Of a DNA stretch of 43,250 nucleotides, positions 1 through 10,932 are shown one piece after another. Made by a program: the position numbers and the translations under genes. Below the pieces are notes generated by a model that saw only the letters and a list, made by a program, of their open reading frames with translations, was not told the origin of the DNA and ran no database searches. The stretch covers positions 1 through 43,250 of the forward strand of contig JAIMBE010000004.1 of NCBI GenBank assembly GCA_023511565.1. Direction: 5' to 3'. Source of the stretch: Bacillota bacterium (GTDB lineage Bacteria; Acidobacteriota; Terriglobia; Acidiferrales; UBA7541). How positions within the stretch are numbered: the first letter of the stretch is position 1; each line of letters starts with the position of its first letter.

Positions 1-1220
1 GGCCCGATGATGCGTTCCGTCAGCAGTGCGCGGTTCACCAGCCGGACAGCCCGGGGCAGCTCGATGACAAATTCGTTGAAGACCGGGCCACGGAACCGGC
101 AGCGTACGCCGGCTACCGACTCCAGTTGCGCCCGGGCAAAGCGCGCCTTGGCCAGATTCTGCAGCGCCAGCTCGCGCAGCCCCTGCTTGCCGGCTTGACA
201 GAGGAAAATGGTTGCGGCCAGCGCGTACAGTGCCTGATTCGTGCAGATGTTGGAGGTGGCCTTTTCGCGCCGGATGTGTTGTTCGCGTGCCGCCAGCGTG
301 AGCACGAAGCCGCGGCGACCTTCTCGGTCCGTGGTCTGACCGGCCAGCCGTCCGGGCATCTGCCGAACGAATTCTTCCCGCGTGGCCAGCACGCCCACCG
401 AGGGCCCGCCGAAGCTCGGCGGGATGCCGAACGACTGCGCTTCCAGTGCAACGATATCGGCTTCGGCTGGTGGCCGCACAAGGCCGAGCGACAGCCCTTC
501 CGCAATCGCCACCACGAGCAGCGCGCCGTGCCTGTGCGCCAGCTCGGCCAGCTGCGACACCCGTTCGAGCACGCCGAAGAAGTTCGGCGATTGCACGATC
601 AGCGCTGCCGTGTCTGCGTTGAGCGCTGCACGCGCAGCGTCCAGGTCGACCTGTCCCGTTTCAGCGGAGAAGGGGATTTCGGCAATGGCCAGTCCGTGGT
701 TGCGCGCGTAGGTGGCAGTCACCTGGCGGTATTCGGGATGCACCGTGCGCGCCACCACAACGCGGTGCCGTCCCGTCACCCGCTCGGCCATCAACGCGGC
801 CTCGGCCGTGGCCGTTGAGCCATCGTACATCGAAGCGTTCGCCACCTGCTGAGCGGTCAGCTGGCACATCAGCGTTTGGAACTCGAAGATGGCCTGCAGC
901 GTTCCCTGACTGATTTCGGCCTGATAGGGGGTATAGGAGGTCAGGAATTCACCCCGCTGAATCAACGCGTCGGCCACCACGCTGCTCAGATGATCGTAGA
1001 CGCCGGCGCCGAGAAAGCGCGAGTATCCCCGTGCGTTTTCCGCGGCCCGGGCGCGGAAGTATTCGATGATTTCGAATTCGGAGAGCGGTCCGGGCAGATT
1101 CAACGGCTCGCGCAGGCGGAACACTTCCGGCACAGCGGCAAACAGGTCTTCCATCTGTTGCAGGCCCAGCGCTGCGAGCATCTGCTGGCGCTCGGCCGCT
1201 GACTTCGGCAGGTAACGCAT
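1..1220 (-). CDS. gcvPA: Glycine dehydrogenase (decarboxylating) subunit 1, C-terminus cut by window edge
   Basis: This is the N-terminal half of the split P-protein of the glycine cleavage system. With subunit 2 it decarboxylates glycine and passes the aminomethyl group to the lipoyl arm of GcvH. The protein begins [20 protein letters not shown] and contains the family segments [20 protein letters not shown] and [18 protein letters not shown], followed near the C-terminus by [19 protein letters not shown]. About 406 residues are visible; the family is usually about 440-450, so roughly 40 residues lie beyond position 1. The PLP lysine is on subunit 2 (gcvPB), which is expected just downstream, outside the window. 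The start codon shares one base with the gcvH stop (TGATG), which implies translational coupling and fixes the start. Certain as to family. Confidence 0.95.
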   Translation of the reverse strand, partial: MRYLPKSAAERQQMLAALGLQQMEDLFAAVPEVFRLREPLNLPGPLSEFEIIEYFRARAAENARGYSRFLGAGVYDHLSSVVADALIQRGEFLTSYTPYQAEISQGTLQAIFEFQTLMCQLTAQQVANASMYDGSTATAEAALMAERVTGRHRVVVARTVHPEYRQVTATYARNHGLAIAEIPFSAETGQVDLDAARAALNADTAALIVQSPNFFGVLERVSQLAELAHRHGALLVVAIAEGLSLGLVRPPAEADIVALEAQSFGIPPSFGGPSVGVLATREEFVRQMPGRLAGQTTDREGRRGFVLTLAAREQHIRREKATSNICTNQALYALAATIFLCQAGKQGLRELALQNLAKARFARAQLESVAGVRCRFRGPVFNEFVIELPRAVRLVNRALLTERIIG

Positions 1221-1618
1221 CAGTGGCCCGCTTCCTGTTCTTTTTCCGCCACGTAGGCCTGGTAGGCGTCTGCATCCATCAGGCCCTGCACCTGGCTCGG
1301 ATCGGCAACCCGGATCTTGATGATCCACGCCGCACCGTGCGGGTCTTGATTGATCATCCCGGGTGCGCGGTTCAGCGCTTCGTTCACTTCGATGACCTCG
1401 CCGGCGACCGGACAGTAGAGATCGCTGGCGGCCTTGACCGACTCAACGCTGCCGAACGACTGGCTGGCCTCCAGCTTTGTGCCCAGCTGGGGCAGTTGAA
1501 CATAGACAATATCGCCCAGCGCGCGCTGCGCATAGTCGGTGATGCCCACGATGCCGATGGTGCCCTCCAGTTTGATCCATTCGTGCTCGCGCGTGTAGCG
1601 GTAGTCGCTCGGGTACAT
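1220..1618 (-). CDS. gcvH: Glycine cleavage system H protein
   Basis: This 132-residue lipoyl carrier shuttles the aminomethyl group from the P-protein to GcvT and is reoxidised by lipoamide dehydrogenase. The start [14 protein letters not shown] is the typical GcvH N-terminus, and the lipoylation site is Lys62 in [14 protein letters not shown]. The length is normal for the family. The reading frame is open further upstream, but the ATG at 1618 is preceded by AAGGAG at a normal distance and matches the family start. It lies 47 bases after gcvT and overlaps the gcvPA start by one base, so the order gcvT-gcvH-gcvPA is one transcript. Confidence 0.97.
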   Translation of the reverse strand: MYPSDYRYTREHEWIKLEGTIGIVGITDYAQRALGDIVYVQLPQLGTKLEASQSFGSVESVKAASDLYCPVAGEVIEVNEALNRAPGMINQDPHGAAWIIKIRVADPSQVQGLMDADAYQAYVAEKEQEAGH

Positions 1619-1665
1619 GATTGGCTCCTTCGTCGGGTGTCCATCCGGGGACACGCCGTGCGGCG

Positions 1666-2775
<1,110 letters not shown>

Positions 2776-2807
2776 TGCGGTGTCTCGAGAGCTGCAGAAA
2801 GCAAACG

Positions 2808-2836
2808 AAACTAACACGCGTGCGGAGGGGTGTCAA
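2808..2836 (-). promoter_or_regulatory. Candidate sigma70-type promoter of gcvT
   Basis: On the minus strand a perfect -35 TTGACA (2836-2831) is followed after 17 bases by TAGTTT (2813-2808, 3 of 6 matches). The predicted transcript would begin near 2801, about 25 bases before the GTG at 2775. The -10 is weak, so this is a reading rather than a certainty. Confidence 0.4.
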
Positions 2837-2882
2837 GGAACGCGCTGGGTTGCTTGGCACGCAGCACGGACCCGGTTCCGGG

Positions 2883-2912
2883 TTGTTTGGCCTCGCCCGA
2901 TTCCTCTATAGT
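2883..2912 (+). promoter_or_regulatory. Candidate promoter for the Cys-rich / RsbW-like pair
   Basis: TTGTTT (2883-2888), an 18-base spacer and TATAGT (2907-2912, 5 of 6 matches) stand just upstream of the Shine-Dalgarno GGAGG at 2920-2924. Only 17 bases separate the -10 from the ATG, so the leader would be about 10 bases. Confidence 0.4.
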
Positions 2913-2929
2913 GGACTCCGGAGGTGGCC

Positions 2930-3109
2930 ATGGCGGAGCAGGTTCTCTGCGTGCAGTGCGACCGGCCCGAATCGACGTGCACCTGCGAACGCTACTGCTG
3001 TCTGTGCCAGTCCCAGTACGACATCCGGCTCTGCACCGACGGCCAGTACTACTGCCCCGACTGTCGGGAGGCGTGCGAGATCCCGTTGGCAAGAATCCGT
3101 GTCCACTGA
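2930..3109 (+). CDS. Small cysteine-rich, probably zinc-binding protein
   Basis: This 59-residue protein has 11 cysteines at positions 7, 10, 17, 19, 23, 24, 26, 35, 42, 45 and 49. They are arranged as CxxC, CxC, CCxC and CxxC groups (CVQC, CTC, CCLC, CPDC), which suggests two zinc knuckles. I do not recognise the family. GGAGG sits five bases before the ATG at 2930; a GTG two codons upstream is less likely. The last 11 bases overlap the next gene, so the two are probably coupled in translation and may act together. There is no signal peptide or membrane segment, so it is presumably cytoplasmic. Confidence 0.75.
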   Translation: MAEQVLCVQCDRPESTCTCERYCCLCQSQYDIRLCTDGQYYCPDCREACEIPLARIRVH

Positions 3110-3464
3110 ACACTCCCAGGTCCACATCAAACTGCCCAACGCACCGGAGCTGGTCGGAGCCGTGGTCGGGGCTGCCGAGCATCTGGCCCAGCGCGTTGGC
3201 TTCGACGCCGCCGCACAAGCCGACCTGTGTCGGCTGGCCGAGCAGGCCTGCCGCAACGAGGTGGCTGCGCTCCCTGCCGAAGATTCCACCCTGGACGTCA
3301 CCCTCGAGGATTTTCCCGACCGCGTCGAGCTGACCTTCGAGCACGAAACCCGCGCCCCGGCTGCGACTGCGGCCGATTATCCGCTGGCTGACCGCGTCGA
3401 AGCTGAAGTGCGCGGCAGCGTCTCGCACCTGAAGCTCACCAAGTACGCGCACGCGCGGAAGTAG
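3099..3464 (+). CDS. RsbW-like (HATPase_c_2) protein, apparently degenerate
   Basis: This 121-residue protein starts at the GTG at 3099, inside the end of the Cys-rich gene. The N-terminal half follows the pattern of anti-sigma-factor serine kinases (RsbW/SpoIIAB type): a first strand HIKLPNAPELVGAVVGAAEH, then a helix with the N-box-like LCRLAEQACRNEVAAL, then strands DVTLEDFPDRVELTFEHE. The DxGxG (G1) ATP-lid motif expected after this point is absent and is replaced by an Ala-rich stretch ending GSVSHLKLTKYAHARK. It may keep the fold and bind a partner protein without being a kinase. The family call is by pattern only. Confidence 0.6.
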   Translation: MSTEHSQVHIKLPNAPELVGAVVGAAEHLAQRVGFDAAAQADLCRLAEQACRNEVAALPAEDSTLDVTLEDFPDRVELTFEHETRAPAATAADYPLADRVEAEVRGSVSHLKLTKYAHARK

Positions 3465-3481
3465 CCCGCCGCGTGCCCGGC

Positions 3482-4495
3482 CTAGAGCGGGGGCAGGAAG
3501 AGATTCCGCCGCAGCAGCGCCTGCAGCAGGTCCTGGTTCAGGGCCATCAGCAGTTCCAGCCGTTCACCGCGCGGCGTGATGCGGATGGCGTCCAGCAGTT
3601 GCACCAGTTCGGCTTGGTTGGCCTGCTGCGCCTGGTAGCGACGATAGAGCAGGCCGGCCTGCAGGGTCGCAGCCAACAGGTTGGCATCTTCCGTGTTCGC
3701 GCAGACTGCGTGGAACTGCGTGTTGACATCGCGATCCGCGTTCACCAGGATGGTCATGTACTGCACCTTGGTGGCGACGCGGCTGGCCTCGGGGAACTGG
3801 GCCGCTTCCGGCACCAGCTGCTTCAGGGCCACCTGGGTGTAGGTACGGTCGAGCACGGCCCAGACCAGGCCGCGCCCGTTCAGCTCATCAATGAGCGGAA
3901 ACATCTGGTCATTGCGCAGCAGGCCTTCGGCGGCGCCGTAGCGCACCTCGATCAGTTGCTCGACCAGATTCCGGTGACCGAAGGCCGCTGTCGTGGAATC
4001 CAGGAAGAAGAAAAAGATGTCCTGCGGGCCCGCGCCACTGCCATAGGCAAAGAGCCGGAATCCGCGGTGTTCCACCACGGGCAGTTTCAACTGCTGTAAG
4101 TTGGCTTCAGCGGACTCCGGCGAAAAGGACCCGACGGCAAGCCCAACGATCTGCTCGCCCGTCGTTTCCGTTGGGGGCACGAGCGCCCAGGCGGCTTCGT
4201 GCACCTGGTTGTCCGGGTCCAGGCCCACACTGGCCAGGAACTGTTCGAACTGTTTGAACCGGGGAGGAGTCAGTTGCTGCCGCAGTTGGGGAAACCAGGC
4301 ATACCGGCGCGCGCTGCGCAGGTCGGCGTAGGCGAATTCCCCGATGTCTTTCGGGAACATGGCCACCAGGTCCATCGGCAGCCGGCCCACTTGCTGGGCG
4401 GACGACGTGGGCGGCCAGAACCAGCCACCGCCCGCCAACGCGGCAGCGAAGGTCGCGCCCAGCAGAACCGGCAGAATGCGTTTCGCTACTTTCAC
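3482..4495 (-). CDS. Secreted protein of unknown function
   Basis: A 337-residue protein with an N-terminal signal sequence (VKVAKRILPVLLGATFAAAL, then small residues up to SSAQQ). The mature part contains KDIGEFAYADLRSARRYAWF and DIFFFFLDSTTAAFGHRNLV, with alternating strand-like and helix-like stretches and no catalytic motif that I know. The GTG at 4495 is chosen because a purine-rich AAGGGGGAAAGG lies directly upstream and because it gives a clean signal peptide; longer in-frame starts would bury it. It begins 28 bases after the ftcD stop on the same strand, so it is probably co-transcribed with hutI-ftcD. The region suggests a periplasmic or lipid-anchored role, but none can be named. 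Confidence 0.8.
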   Translation of the reverse strand: MKVAKRILPVLLGATFAAALAGGGWFWPPTSSAQQVGRLPMDLVAMFPKDIGEFAYADLRSARRYAWFPQLRQQLTPPRFKQFEQFLASVGLDPDNQVHEAAWALVPPTETTGEQIVGLAVGSFSPESAEANLQQLKLPVVEHRGFRLFAYGSGAGPQDIFFFFLDSTTAAFGHRNLVEQLIEVRYGAAEGLLRNDQMFPLIDELNGRGLVWAVLDRTYTQVALKQLVPEAAQFPEASRVATKVQYMTILVNADRDVNTQFHAVCANTEDANLLAATLQAGLLYRRYQAQQANQAELVQLLDAIRITPRGERLELLMALNQDLLQALLRRNLFLPPL

Positions 4496-4523
4496 CCTTT
4501 CCCCCTTTCTGGCTCGCCGCTGC

Positions 4524-6056
4524 TCAGTCCTGCACGACGGGCTCGGCATGGGCGATGCGCTTGCGGATGGCCTCGATCTGTTCCCGCAGGGCCGAGACAA
4601 TTTCGCGATCGGTCAGGCTCTCCAGGTTGATTTCGACGTTGGCCAGTGCAGCTTCGACCGCAGCGGCGGCCAGCAGTCGGCCGACGCGCAGGTCTGAAAG
4701 CATAGAAGGTGCAATGAGCGGTTCCAGTTGCCCGAGCTGTTCGAAGATCGCTGCGGCTTGCTCGGCGGTGGCGAGCGGCGCTTCCGCCGCGTGACGCGTG
4801 GCCTGCTGGATGGCCTGTTCGCGCTGCTGAATCTGCTCCGGCGTTTCCTTCGGCTTCTGGACGGCGGCCAGCACGGCCTGAAAAGCTTCCGCGTCGCGAT
4901 CCATTGCCGCGACCAGGACTTCTCCATGCCGGCGCAGCCGGTCGAGGGCTTCGCTGAGCGGTTCGACGTGTTGGGCCTGCGATTTGCGCTTTCGCGACAG
5001 TGCGGCCACCATCTGGCCCAGTGCCGCGCTCAGCGCGCCGGCCAGAGCCGCCACCGAACCGCCGCCCGGAGTCGCCGTGGGCGCGGCGACCGCCTCGAGC
5101 AGCGGAGCGGCCATCGCCGCCAGCCGGCCTGGGGTCGGCCCGGGCAGGCCCGCCAATGCCGTCGCAAGCCGGTTCTCCAGCACCTGGGCCGGCGAGAAAT
5201 TTTCCAGTTGCAGGTAGTAGTCGGCAGTCATTTCGATGGCGCGCCGGGGCACCAGCCCGACAATCTCACTGCCGACCACGTGGACGCCGTATCGTGCCGC
5301 TTCGCGCTTGACCATTTCGAACACCACATGCAGCGGTGTCTGCTCGAAGTCGGTCAGGTTGATGGAGACCTGCGCCAGCCCTCGTGCGCGCAGCTCGACG
5401 CCCATCGCCTTGACGTAGCGCAGGCCGCCGGATGAGAACCGGATCGTGCGCGCAATCTTCTTGGCGATTTCCACCTCCGGGGTGGCCAGGTTGATGTTGT
5501 AGGCAATCAGGAACTTCCGCGCCCCGACGGCAACGGCTCCGGCGGTCGGATGCAGCCGGGCCTCGCCGACATCGGGCGCGCGTTCCGGATTACGCTCCAC
5601 TTCTTCGCGCAAGCCTTCGAACTGCCCGCGGCGGATGTTTTCCAGAGGGACGCGCTCAGGGCGCGTGGCCGCCGCCTCGTAGAAATAGACCGGGACTCGG
5701 TAGCGCTCCCAGATTTCACGGCCCACCCGGCGGGCCAGCACTACGCAGTCGTCCAGGGTGAGGCCTTCGATGGGTACAAAGGGCACCACGTCGGCGGCAC
5801 CGATCCGCGGGTGCGCACCGCTGTGTTGCCTCAGGTCAATTAGCTCGACCGCCTTGCCGACCCCGCGCAGCGCGGCTTCCGCCACAGCCTCCGGCTCGCC
5901 GGCCAGCGTGAGGACGCAGCGGTTGTGGTCGGCATCCATCTCGCGGTCCAAAAGCACAACGCCGGGCACGGCGCACATCGCTGCGACCAGGGCATCCACT
6001 TTGTTGGCGTCGCGCCCTTCGGAAAAATTCGGCACGCATTCGACCAGTCGCCGCAT
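4524..6056 (-). CDS. ftcD: Bifunctional glutamate formimidoyltransferase / formimidoyl-THF cyclodeaminase
   Basis: A 510-residue fusion. Residues 1 to about 300 are the formiminotransferase, which transfers the formimino group of N-formimino-glutamate (from HutI plus spontaneous or enzymatic opening) to tetrahydrofolate. It starts MRRLVECVPNFSEGRD, and His82 in QHSGAHPRIG matches the known catalytic histidine. Residues about 320-510 are the cyclodeaminase, with TATPGGGSVAALAGALSAAL and AAMDRDAEAF carrying the conserved acid, and release ammonia to give 5,10-methenyl-THF. AAGGAG precedes the ATG. It lies 58 bases after hutI on the same strand. Many bacteria carry these as separate genes or only one of them; here the full two-domain form is intact. 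Confidence 0.95.
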   Translation of the reverse strand: MRRLVECVPNFSEGRDANKVDALVAAMCAVPGVVLLDREMDADHNRCVLTLAGEPEAVAEAALRGVGKAVELIDLRQHSGAHPRIGAADVVPFVPIEGLTLDDCVVLARRVGREIWERYRVPVYFYEAAATRPERVPLENIRRGQFEGLREEVERNPERAPDVGEARLHPTAGAVAVGARKFLIAYNINLATPEVEIAKKIARTIRFSSGGLRYVKAMGVELRARGLAQVSINLTDFEQTPLHVVFEMVKREAARYGVHVVGSEIVGLVPRRAIEMTADYYLQLENFSPAQVLENRLATALAGLPGPTPGRLAAMAAPLLEAVAAPTATPGGGSVAALAGALSAALGQMVAALSRKRKSQAQHVEPLSEALDRLRRHGEVLVAAMDRDAEAFQAVLAAVQKPKETPEQIQQREQAIQQATRHAAEAPLATAEQAAAIFEQLGQLEPLIAPSMLSDLRVGRLLAAAAVEAALANVEINLESLTDREIVSALREQIEAIRKRIAHAEPVVQD

Positions 6057-6114
6057 CTTGTTCGTGCTCCTTCGGGCTTTGCGGCGGGACCCGTACCCCC
6101 GTCTGCCGGCACCC

Positions 6115-7383
6115 TCAGGTCCGCCGCGAAGCGATCAGCTCGCCGCGCTTGAAAGTGGCCACGCAGCGGTTTACCCCGAAATAGTACGGGATTTCCCGGT
6201 AGTCCTCCAAATCGAACACCGCCAGATCGGCGAACTTGCCAACCTCGAGCGAGCCGATGCGCTCGGCCCGACGCAGCGCGTAGGCACCGTTCAGAGTCGC
6301 CGCCACGATGGCTTCGGCGGGGGTCATACGCATCTGCGTACAGGCCAGGGCCAACACCATCGGCATCGAAACCGTGGGCGAGGTGCCGGGATTGAAGTCC
6401 GTGGCCAGCGCGACGATGGCTCCGGCTTCGATCAATCGCCGTGCCGGCGCATACTCCCGCAGGCTGAGATGAAAACTGCAGCCCGGCAACAGCGTGCAGC
6501 AGACGGAAGACCGCGCCAGCGCACGGAGGTCGGCGGCGTTAATTTTCTCCAGATGGTCAGCACTGGCTGCCTCCAGCTCGACCGCCAGGCGCGCCGCACC
6601 GGTGCGCGCCAGTTGCTCGGCGTGCAGCCGCGGCCGCAGTCCGGTGGCGCGAGCCGCTGCGAGCAGGCGCCGCGCCTGCGCCACAGTGAAAGCGCCGCGG
6701 TCGCAAAACACGTCGCAGAACTCCGCCAGTTGCTCCGCCGCGACCCGCGGCAGCACTCGCTGGATCAGAAACGTGATGTAGGCGTCGGCACGACCGCGGA
6801 ACTCCGGGGGCACCACGTGCGCACCCAGAAACGTGGGGACGATCTCGACGGGCTGCTCGTGTTGCAACTGCCGGTAGAGGCGCAGCGTGCGCAGCTCGGC
6901 GGCTGTGGTCAGCCCGTAGCCGCTCTTCGCTTCGATCGTGGTGGTGCCGTGGGCGGCAAACTCTGCCAGCCAGCCCCGCGCGCGTTCCAGCAGAACCGCC
7001 TCCGGTGCGGCTCGCAGCGTGCGCACCGAGCGGAGAATGCCGCCGCCACGCCGGGCAATTTCCTCATAGCTGGCGCCGGCGATGCGCTGCTCGTACTCTT
7101 CCGCGCGGCTGGCGGCAAACAGCAGATGTGTGTGCGCGTCCACGAAACCGGGCAGGACGATTTTGCCGCCCAAATCGAGCCGATGGGCCCGCCGGGCTGC
7201 CGGCAGCCGTTCCACGTTCCGGCGCGGCCCGACCGCGGCAATGCGTCCGTGGCGGATGAGCAATGCACCGTCGCGAATCAGTCCCAGCTCGCCGAGCGCG
7301 CGGCCGCGCCGGGGCCAGCCGCCGCGCAACGTAAGCAACTGTCGGCAGCCGAGAATCAGCAAGTCACGCGCCACGCCGCGCAT
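6115..7383 (-). CDS. hutI: Imidazolonepropionase
   Basis: HutI hydrolyses 4-imidazolone-5-propionate, the product of HutU, to N-formimino-glutamate. The metal-binding HTH is at residues 84-86 (LPGFVDAHTHLLFA), and other family segments include GTTTIEAKSGYGL, FLGAHVVPPEFRG, HAEQLARTGAARLAVELEA, SADHLEKIN and ALATDFNPGTSPTVSMPMVL. From the ATG at 7383 the protein is 422 residues, the usual length; another ATG at 7410 adds nine residues that look unlike the family. Neither start has a good Shine-Dalgarno. It is followed by ftcD, its pathway partner. Confidence 0.95.
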   Translation of the reverse strand: MRGVARDLLILGCRQLLTLRGGWPRRGRALGELGLIRDGALLIRHGRIAAVGPRRNVERLPAARRAHRLDLGGKIVLPGFVDAHTHLLFAASRAEEYEQRIAGASYEEIARRGGGILRSVRTLRAAPEAVLLERARGWLAEFAAHGTTTIEAKSGYGLTTAAELRTLRLYRQLQHEQPVEIVPTFLGAHVVPPEFRGRADAYITFLIQRVLPRVAAEQLAEFCDVFCDRGAFTVAQARRLLAAARATGLRPRLHAEQLARTGAARLAVELEAASADHLEKINAADLRALARSSVCCTLLPGCSFHLSLREYAPARRLIEAGAIVALATDFNPGTSPTVSMPMVLALACTQMRMTPAEAIVAATLNGAYALRRAERIGSLEVGKFADLAVFDLEDYREIPYYFGVNRCVATFKRGELIASRRT

Positions 7384-7449
7384 TCTACGCTGCCCGTGCG
7401 GTCTTGTCATGGCTGGGCCGTGCCAGGCTCGGTCGGCCGGCTGTCAGAA

Positions 7450-7478
7450 TTGACCGCTGCAGGGGCACTGGGTAGGAT
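7450..7478 (+). promoter_or_regulatory. Candidate promoter of the FmdB-type small gene
   Basis: TTGACC (7450-7455, 5 of 6), a 17-base spacer and TAGGAT (7473-7478, 4 of 6), 27 bases before the ATG at 7506. GGAGG at 7496-7500 falls in the predicted leader, so the arrangement is consistent. Confidence 0.55.
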
Positions 7479-7505
7479 TTTTATGAGGATGCTTCGGAGG
7501 TTGCT

Positions 7506-7679
7506 ATGCCGCATTACCAGTTCTTCTGCCGGACCTGCAAGAAGTCTTTCACCGCCGTCATGTCGCTCGAGGAGTACGAGAAGGCCCGGGGCAAGGCCAA
7601 ATGCCCGAAGTGCGGGAAGAGCACGAACGTTGAGCAGCAGGTGGCTGCTTTCTATGCCGTGACGTCAAAGAAAAGCTGA
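7506..7679 (+). CDS. FmdB-family-like zinc-ribbon small protein
   Basis: A 57-residue protein, MPHYQFFCRTCKKSFTAVMS at the N-terminus, with two CxxC pairs (Cys8/Cys11 and Cys33/Cys36, the second as CPKCGKS). This matches the short FmdB-type regulatory zinc ribbon (start MPxYxFxCxxC). GGAGG lies five bases upstream of the ATG, and a promoter-like sequence lies before that. It is alone on the plus strand between hutI and the NmrA-like gene, so it is a single-gene transcript divergent from hutI. The role is unknown; family members are loosely called regulators. Confidence 0.8.
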   Translation: MPHYQFFCRTCKKSFTAVMSLEEYEKARGKAKCPKCGKSTNVEQQVAAFYAVTSKKS

Positions 7680-7963
7680 TGGAGCAGCCCCCTGCACGGT
7701 TCGCACCCGCGCGGCGAGCGACGGAAAGCACCCCGACAGCGGCCAGCAGGTTCGGGCGGGTTCCTGACGCGATTCGACGTGCCGAAACGCAATCGCTGGG
7801 CCCTGGTTGATCCGAGCGCAGGCGCCGTTGTCCCCCGGTTTTGCCGTTAGGGTTCGAATCATTCCTCTCTTGGTTCGAGCGTGTTGATTCACCCCTGTGA
7901 GTTCGCCCGGTTTTTACGCGCCCCTCTCTCTGCCCGGTGAGAGCAAGATTTCCCATCCGCCGT
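7680..7963. other. Intergenic region between two converging genes, no gene seen
   Basis: 284 bases without a convincing gene. A CTCTC/GAGAG pair with an 8-base loop (about 7927-7944) is the only hairpin noted and has no T-run. A T-loop-like GGTTCGAATC near 7851 has no pairing stems and is not a tRNA. Confidence 0.5.
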
Positions 7964-8866
7964 TCATGCGCCAACCCCCTGTCCCCGGAAGGCCGGCGCA
8001 AACACTTCGTTGGCCCACTGTTCCAGAGTGGTCGGAGTGGTATTGTCTGTTCCGCGCTTTTCCTGTGGGACAACGCGGCCTTCGTTAAACGCGCGGTACA
8101 TTTCATTGATCCGCTGCGCGCCGTCCGGGGATAGTCCCATCTGCGTCAGGAGGGCCTGGAACGTCTCATAGGGCATCTGTTGGTAGCGCAGCTCCGGCTG
8201 GCCGATGGCTCGGCCGAGGATCGCGGCAGCTTCTTGGAGGGAAAGGTCGCGTGGGCCAAGCAGTTCGCGCGTTTGGAGCCCGGTGAAGTCGAGCCGGGAG
8301 AGCGCTTCGGCGGCACGCACGCCGATATCGCGCGTGGCAAGCATGGCAATGGCCAGATCACCCCGCATCGAACCGCCCATCATGCCGAACTGCCGGATGG
8401 CGCCGATCTGCATCAGAAAATTTTCGAAGAAATAGCCGGGGCGGAGATGGAGCACATTCAGGCCCCGCACCTGATTGATCCGTTGCTCGAAATGGTGCAG
8501 GCCGCTGATGGGTCCGGCGCCTGCGGGCAGTTGCGCGCCTACGCTGGAAAGCGTGACCGCATGCGTCAGTCCCGCTTGCTCCGCCGCGCGAGCCAGCGAA
8601 TCGGCCACACGCGCCTGGTAGCCGAGCATGTCGGCCTGCGTGAAATCCGGTGGAATCATCAGGTACGCCGCCCGGGCCCCGGTGAAGGCACGGGTCATTG
8701 CTTCGGTGTCCAGGACATCGCCGGTGAAAACTGCTGCGCCTTGTTCGGCAAGTTTCTTCAACCGTTCGGGGCGGCGGCCCACAGCACGCACGTTCTCTCC
8801 TCGAGCCAACAACGTCGTCGCCGCCACACTGCCGGTATTTCCGGTCGCACCCAGGATAACGATCAT
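7964..8866 (-). CDS. NmrA-like NAD(P)-binding oxidoreductase (atypical SDR)
   Basis: A 300-residue protein with an N-terminal dinucleotide-binding motif MIVILGATGNTGSVAATTLL (GxxGxxG), a second-strand VRAVGRRPERL that would select the cofactor, AAYLMIPPDF and HAVTLSSVGAQ. This pattern is that of NmrA-type proteins and NAD(P)H:quinone reductase-like SDRs, which usually lack the Tyr-Lys catalytic pair of classical SDRs. AGGAGA precedes the ATG. It lies 102 bases after hutU on the same strand, between hutU and hutI, but no known step of histidine degradation needs it. It may be a redox sensor or a quinone reductase. Confidence 0.85.
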   Translation of the reverse strand: MIVILGATGNTGSVAATTLLARGENVRAVGRRPERLKKLAEQGAAVFTGDVLDTEAMTRAFTGARAAYLMIPPDFTQADMLGYQARVADSLARAAEQAGLTHAVTLSSVGAQLPAGAGPISGLHHFEQRINQVRGLNVLHLRPGYFFENFLMQIGAIRQFGMMGGSMRGDLAIAMLATRDIGVRAAEALSRLDFTGLQTRELLGPRDLSLQEAAAILGRAIGQPELRYQQMPYETFQALLTQMGLSPDGAQRINEMYRAFNEGRVVPQEKRGTDNTTPTTLEQWANEVFAPAFRGQGVGA

Positions 8867-8968
8867 GGTCTCTCCTTGTTGGTTTGATTTCAGGGATTGG
8901 ATGAACGGCCCGGCGCGCCCGTCGCACCAGCCTTTTGGAAAGCCGTCTTCCTTTCCCGGTGGTGTTCC

Positions 8969-10669
<1,701 letters not shown>

Positions 10670-10932
10670 CGCCGGCCTCTCTATTCATCTTAACCTACGA
10701 CACCATAGAAAATCACTGAGACCGTACAGAGCTCCCCAGCACCGGGGAGACGCCGGAAGCCTCCCGCACTCGTGCAGGGCGACGGCCTGTCGCACCCTCG
10801 TGTTTGCTGGCGACGTCGGCCGTGTGGGAGCCGGCTTATGCTTCCCGCTTGGCAGCGGGCGAATCTGACTCGGCTCCCGCGGCGGGTGATTGCGCCGACG
10901 GCGCCGCCTGCGCTACTCTACCCCAGCCGATT

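Noticed and set aside
2776..2920. Glycine riboswitch upstream of gcvT
   Set aside because: The leader is too short for a tandem glycine aptamer once the predicted promoter is placed, and the conserved bases were not found by eye. A covariance search would settle it.
5758..7662. A 634-codon open frame on the plus strand
   Set aside because: It is antisense to ftcD and hutI; its translation has no domain, and both minus-strand genes are unmistakable.
7845..7865. tRNA-like T-loop GGTTCGAATC
   Set aside because: The flanking bases do not form a T-stem and no acceptor, D or anticodon arm can be drawn.
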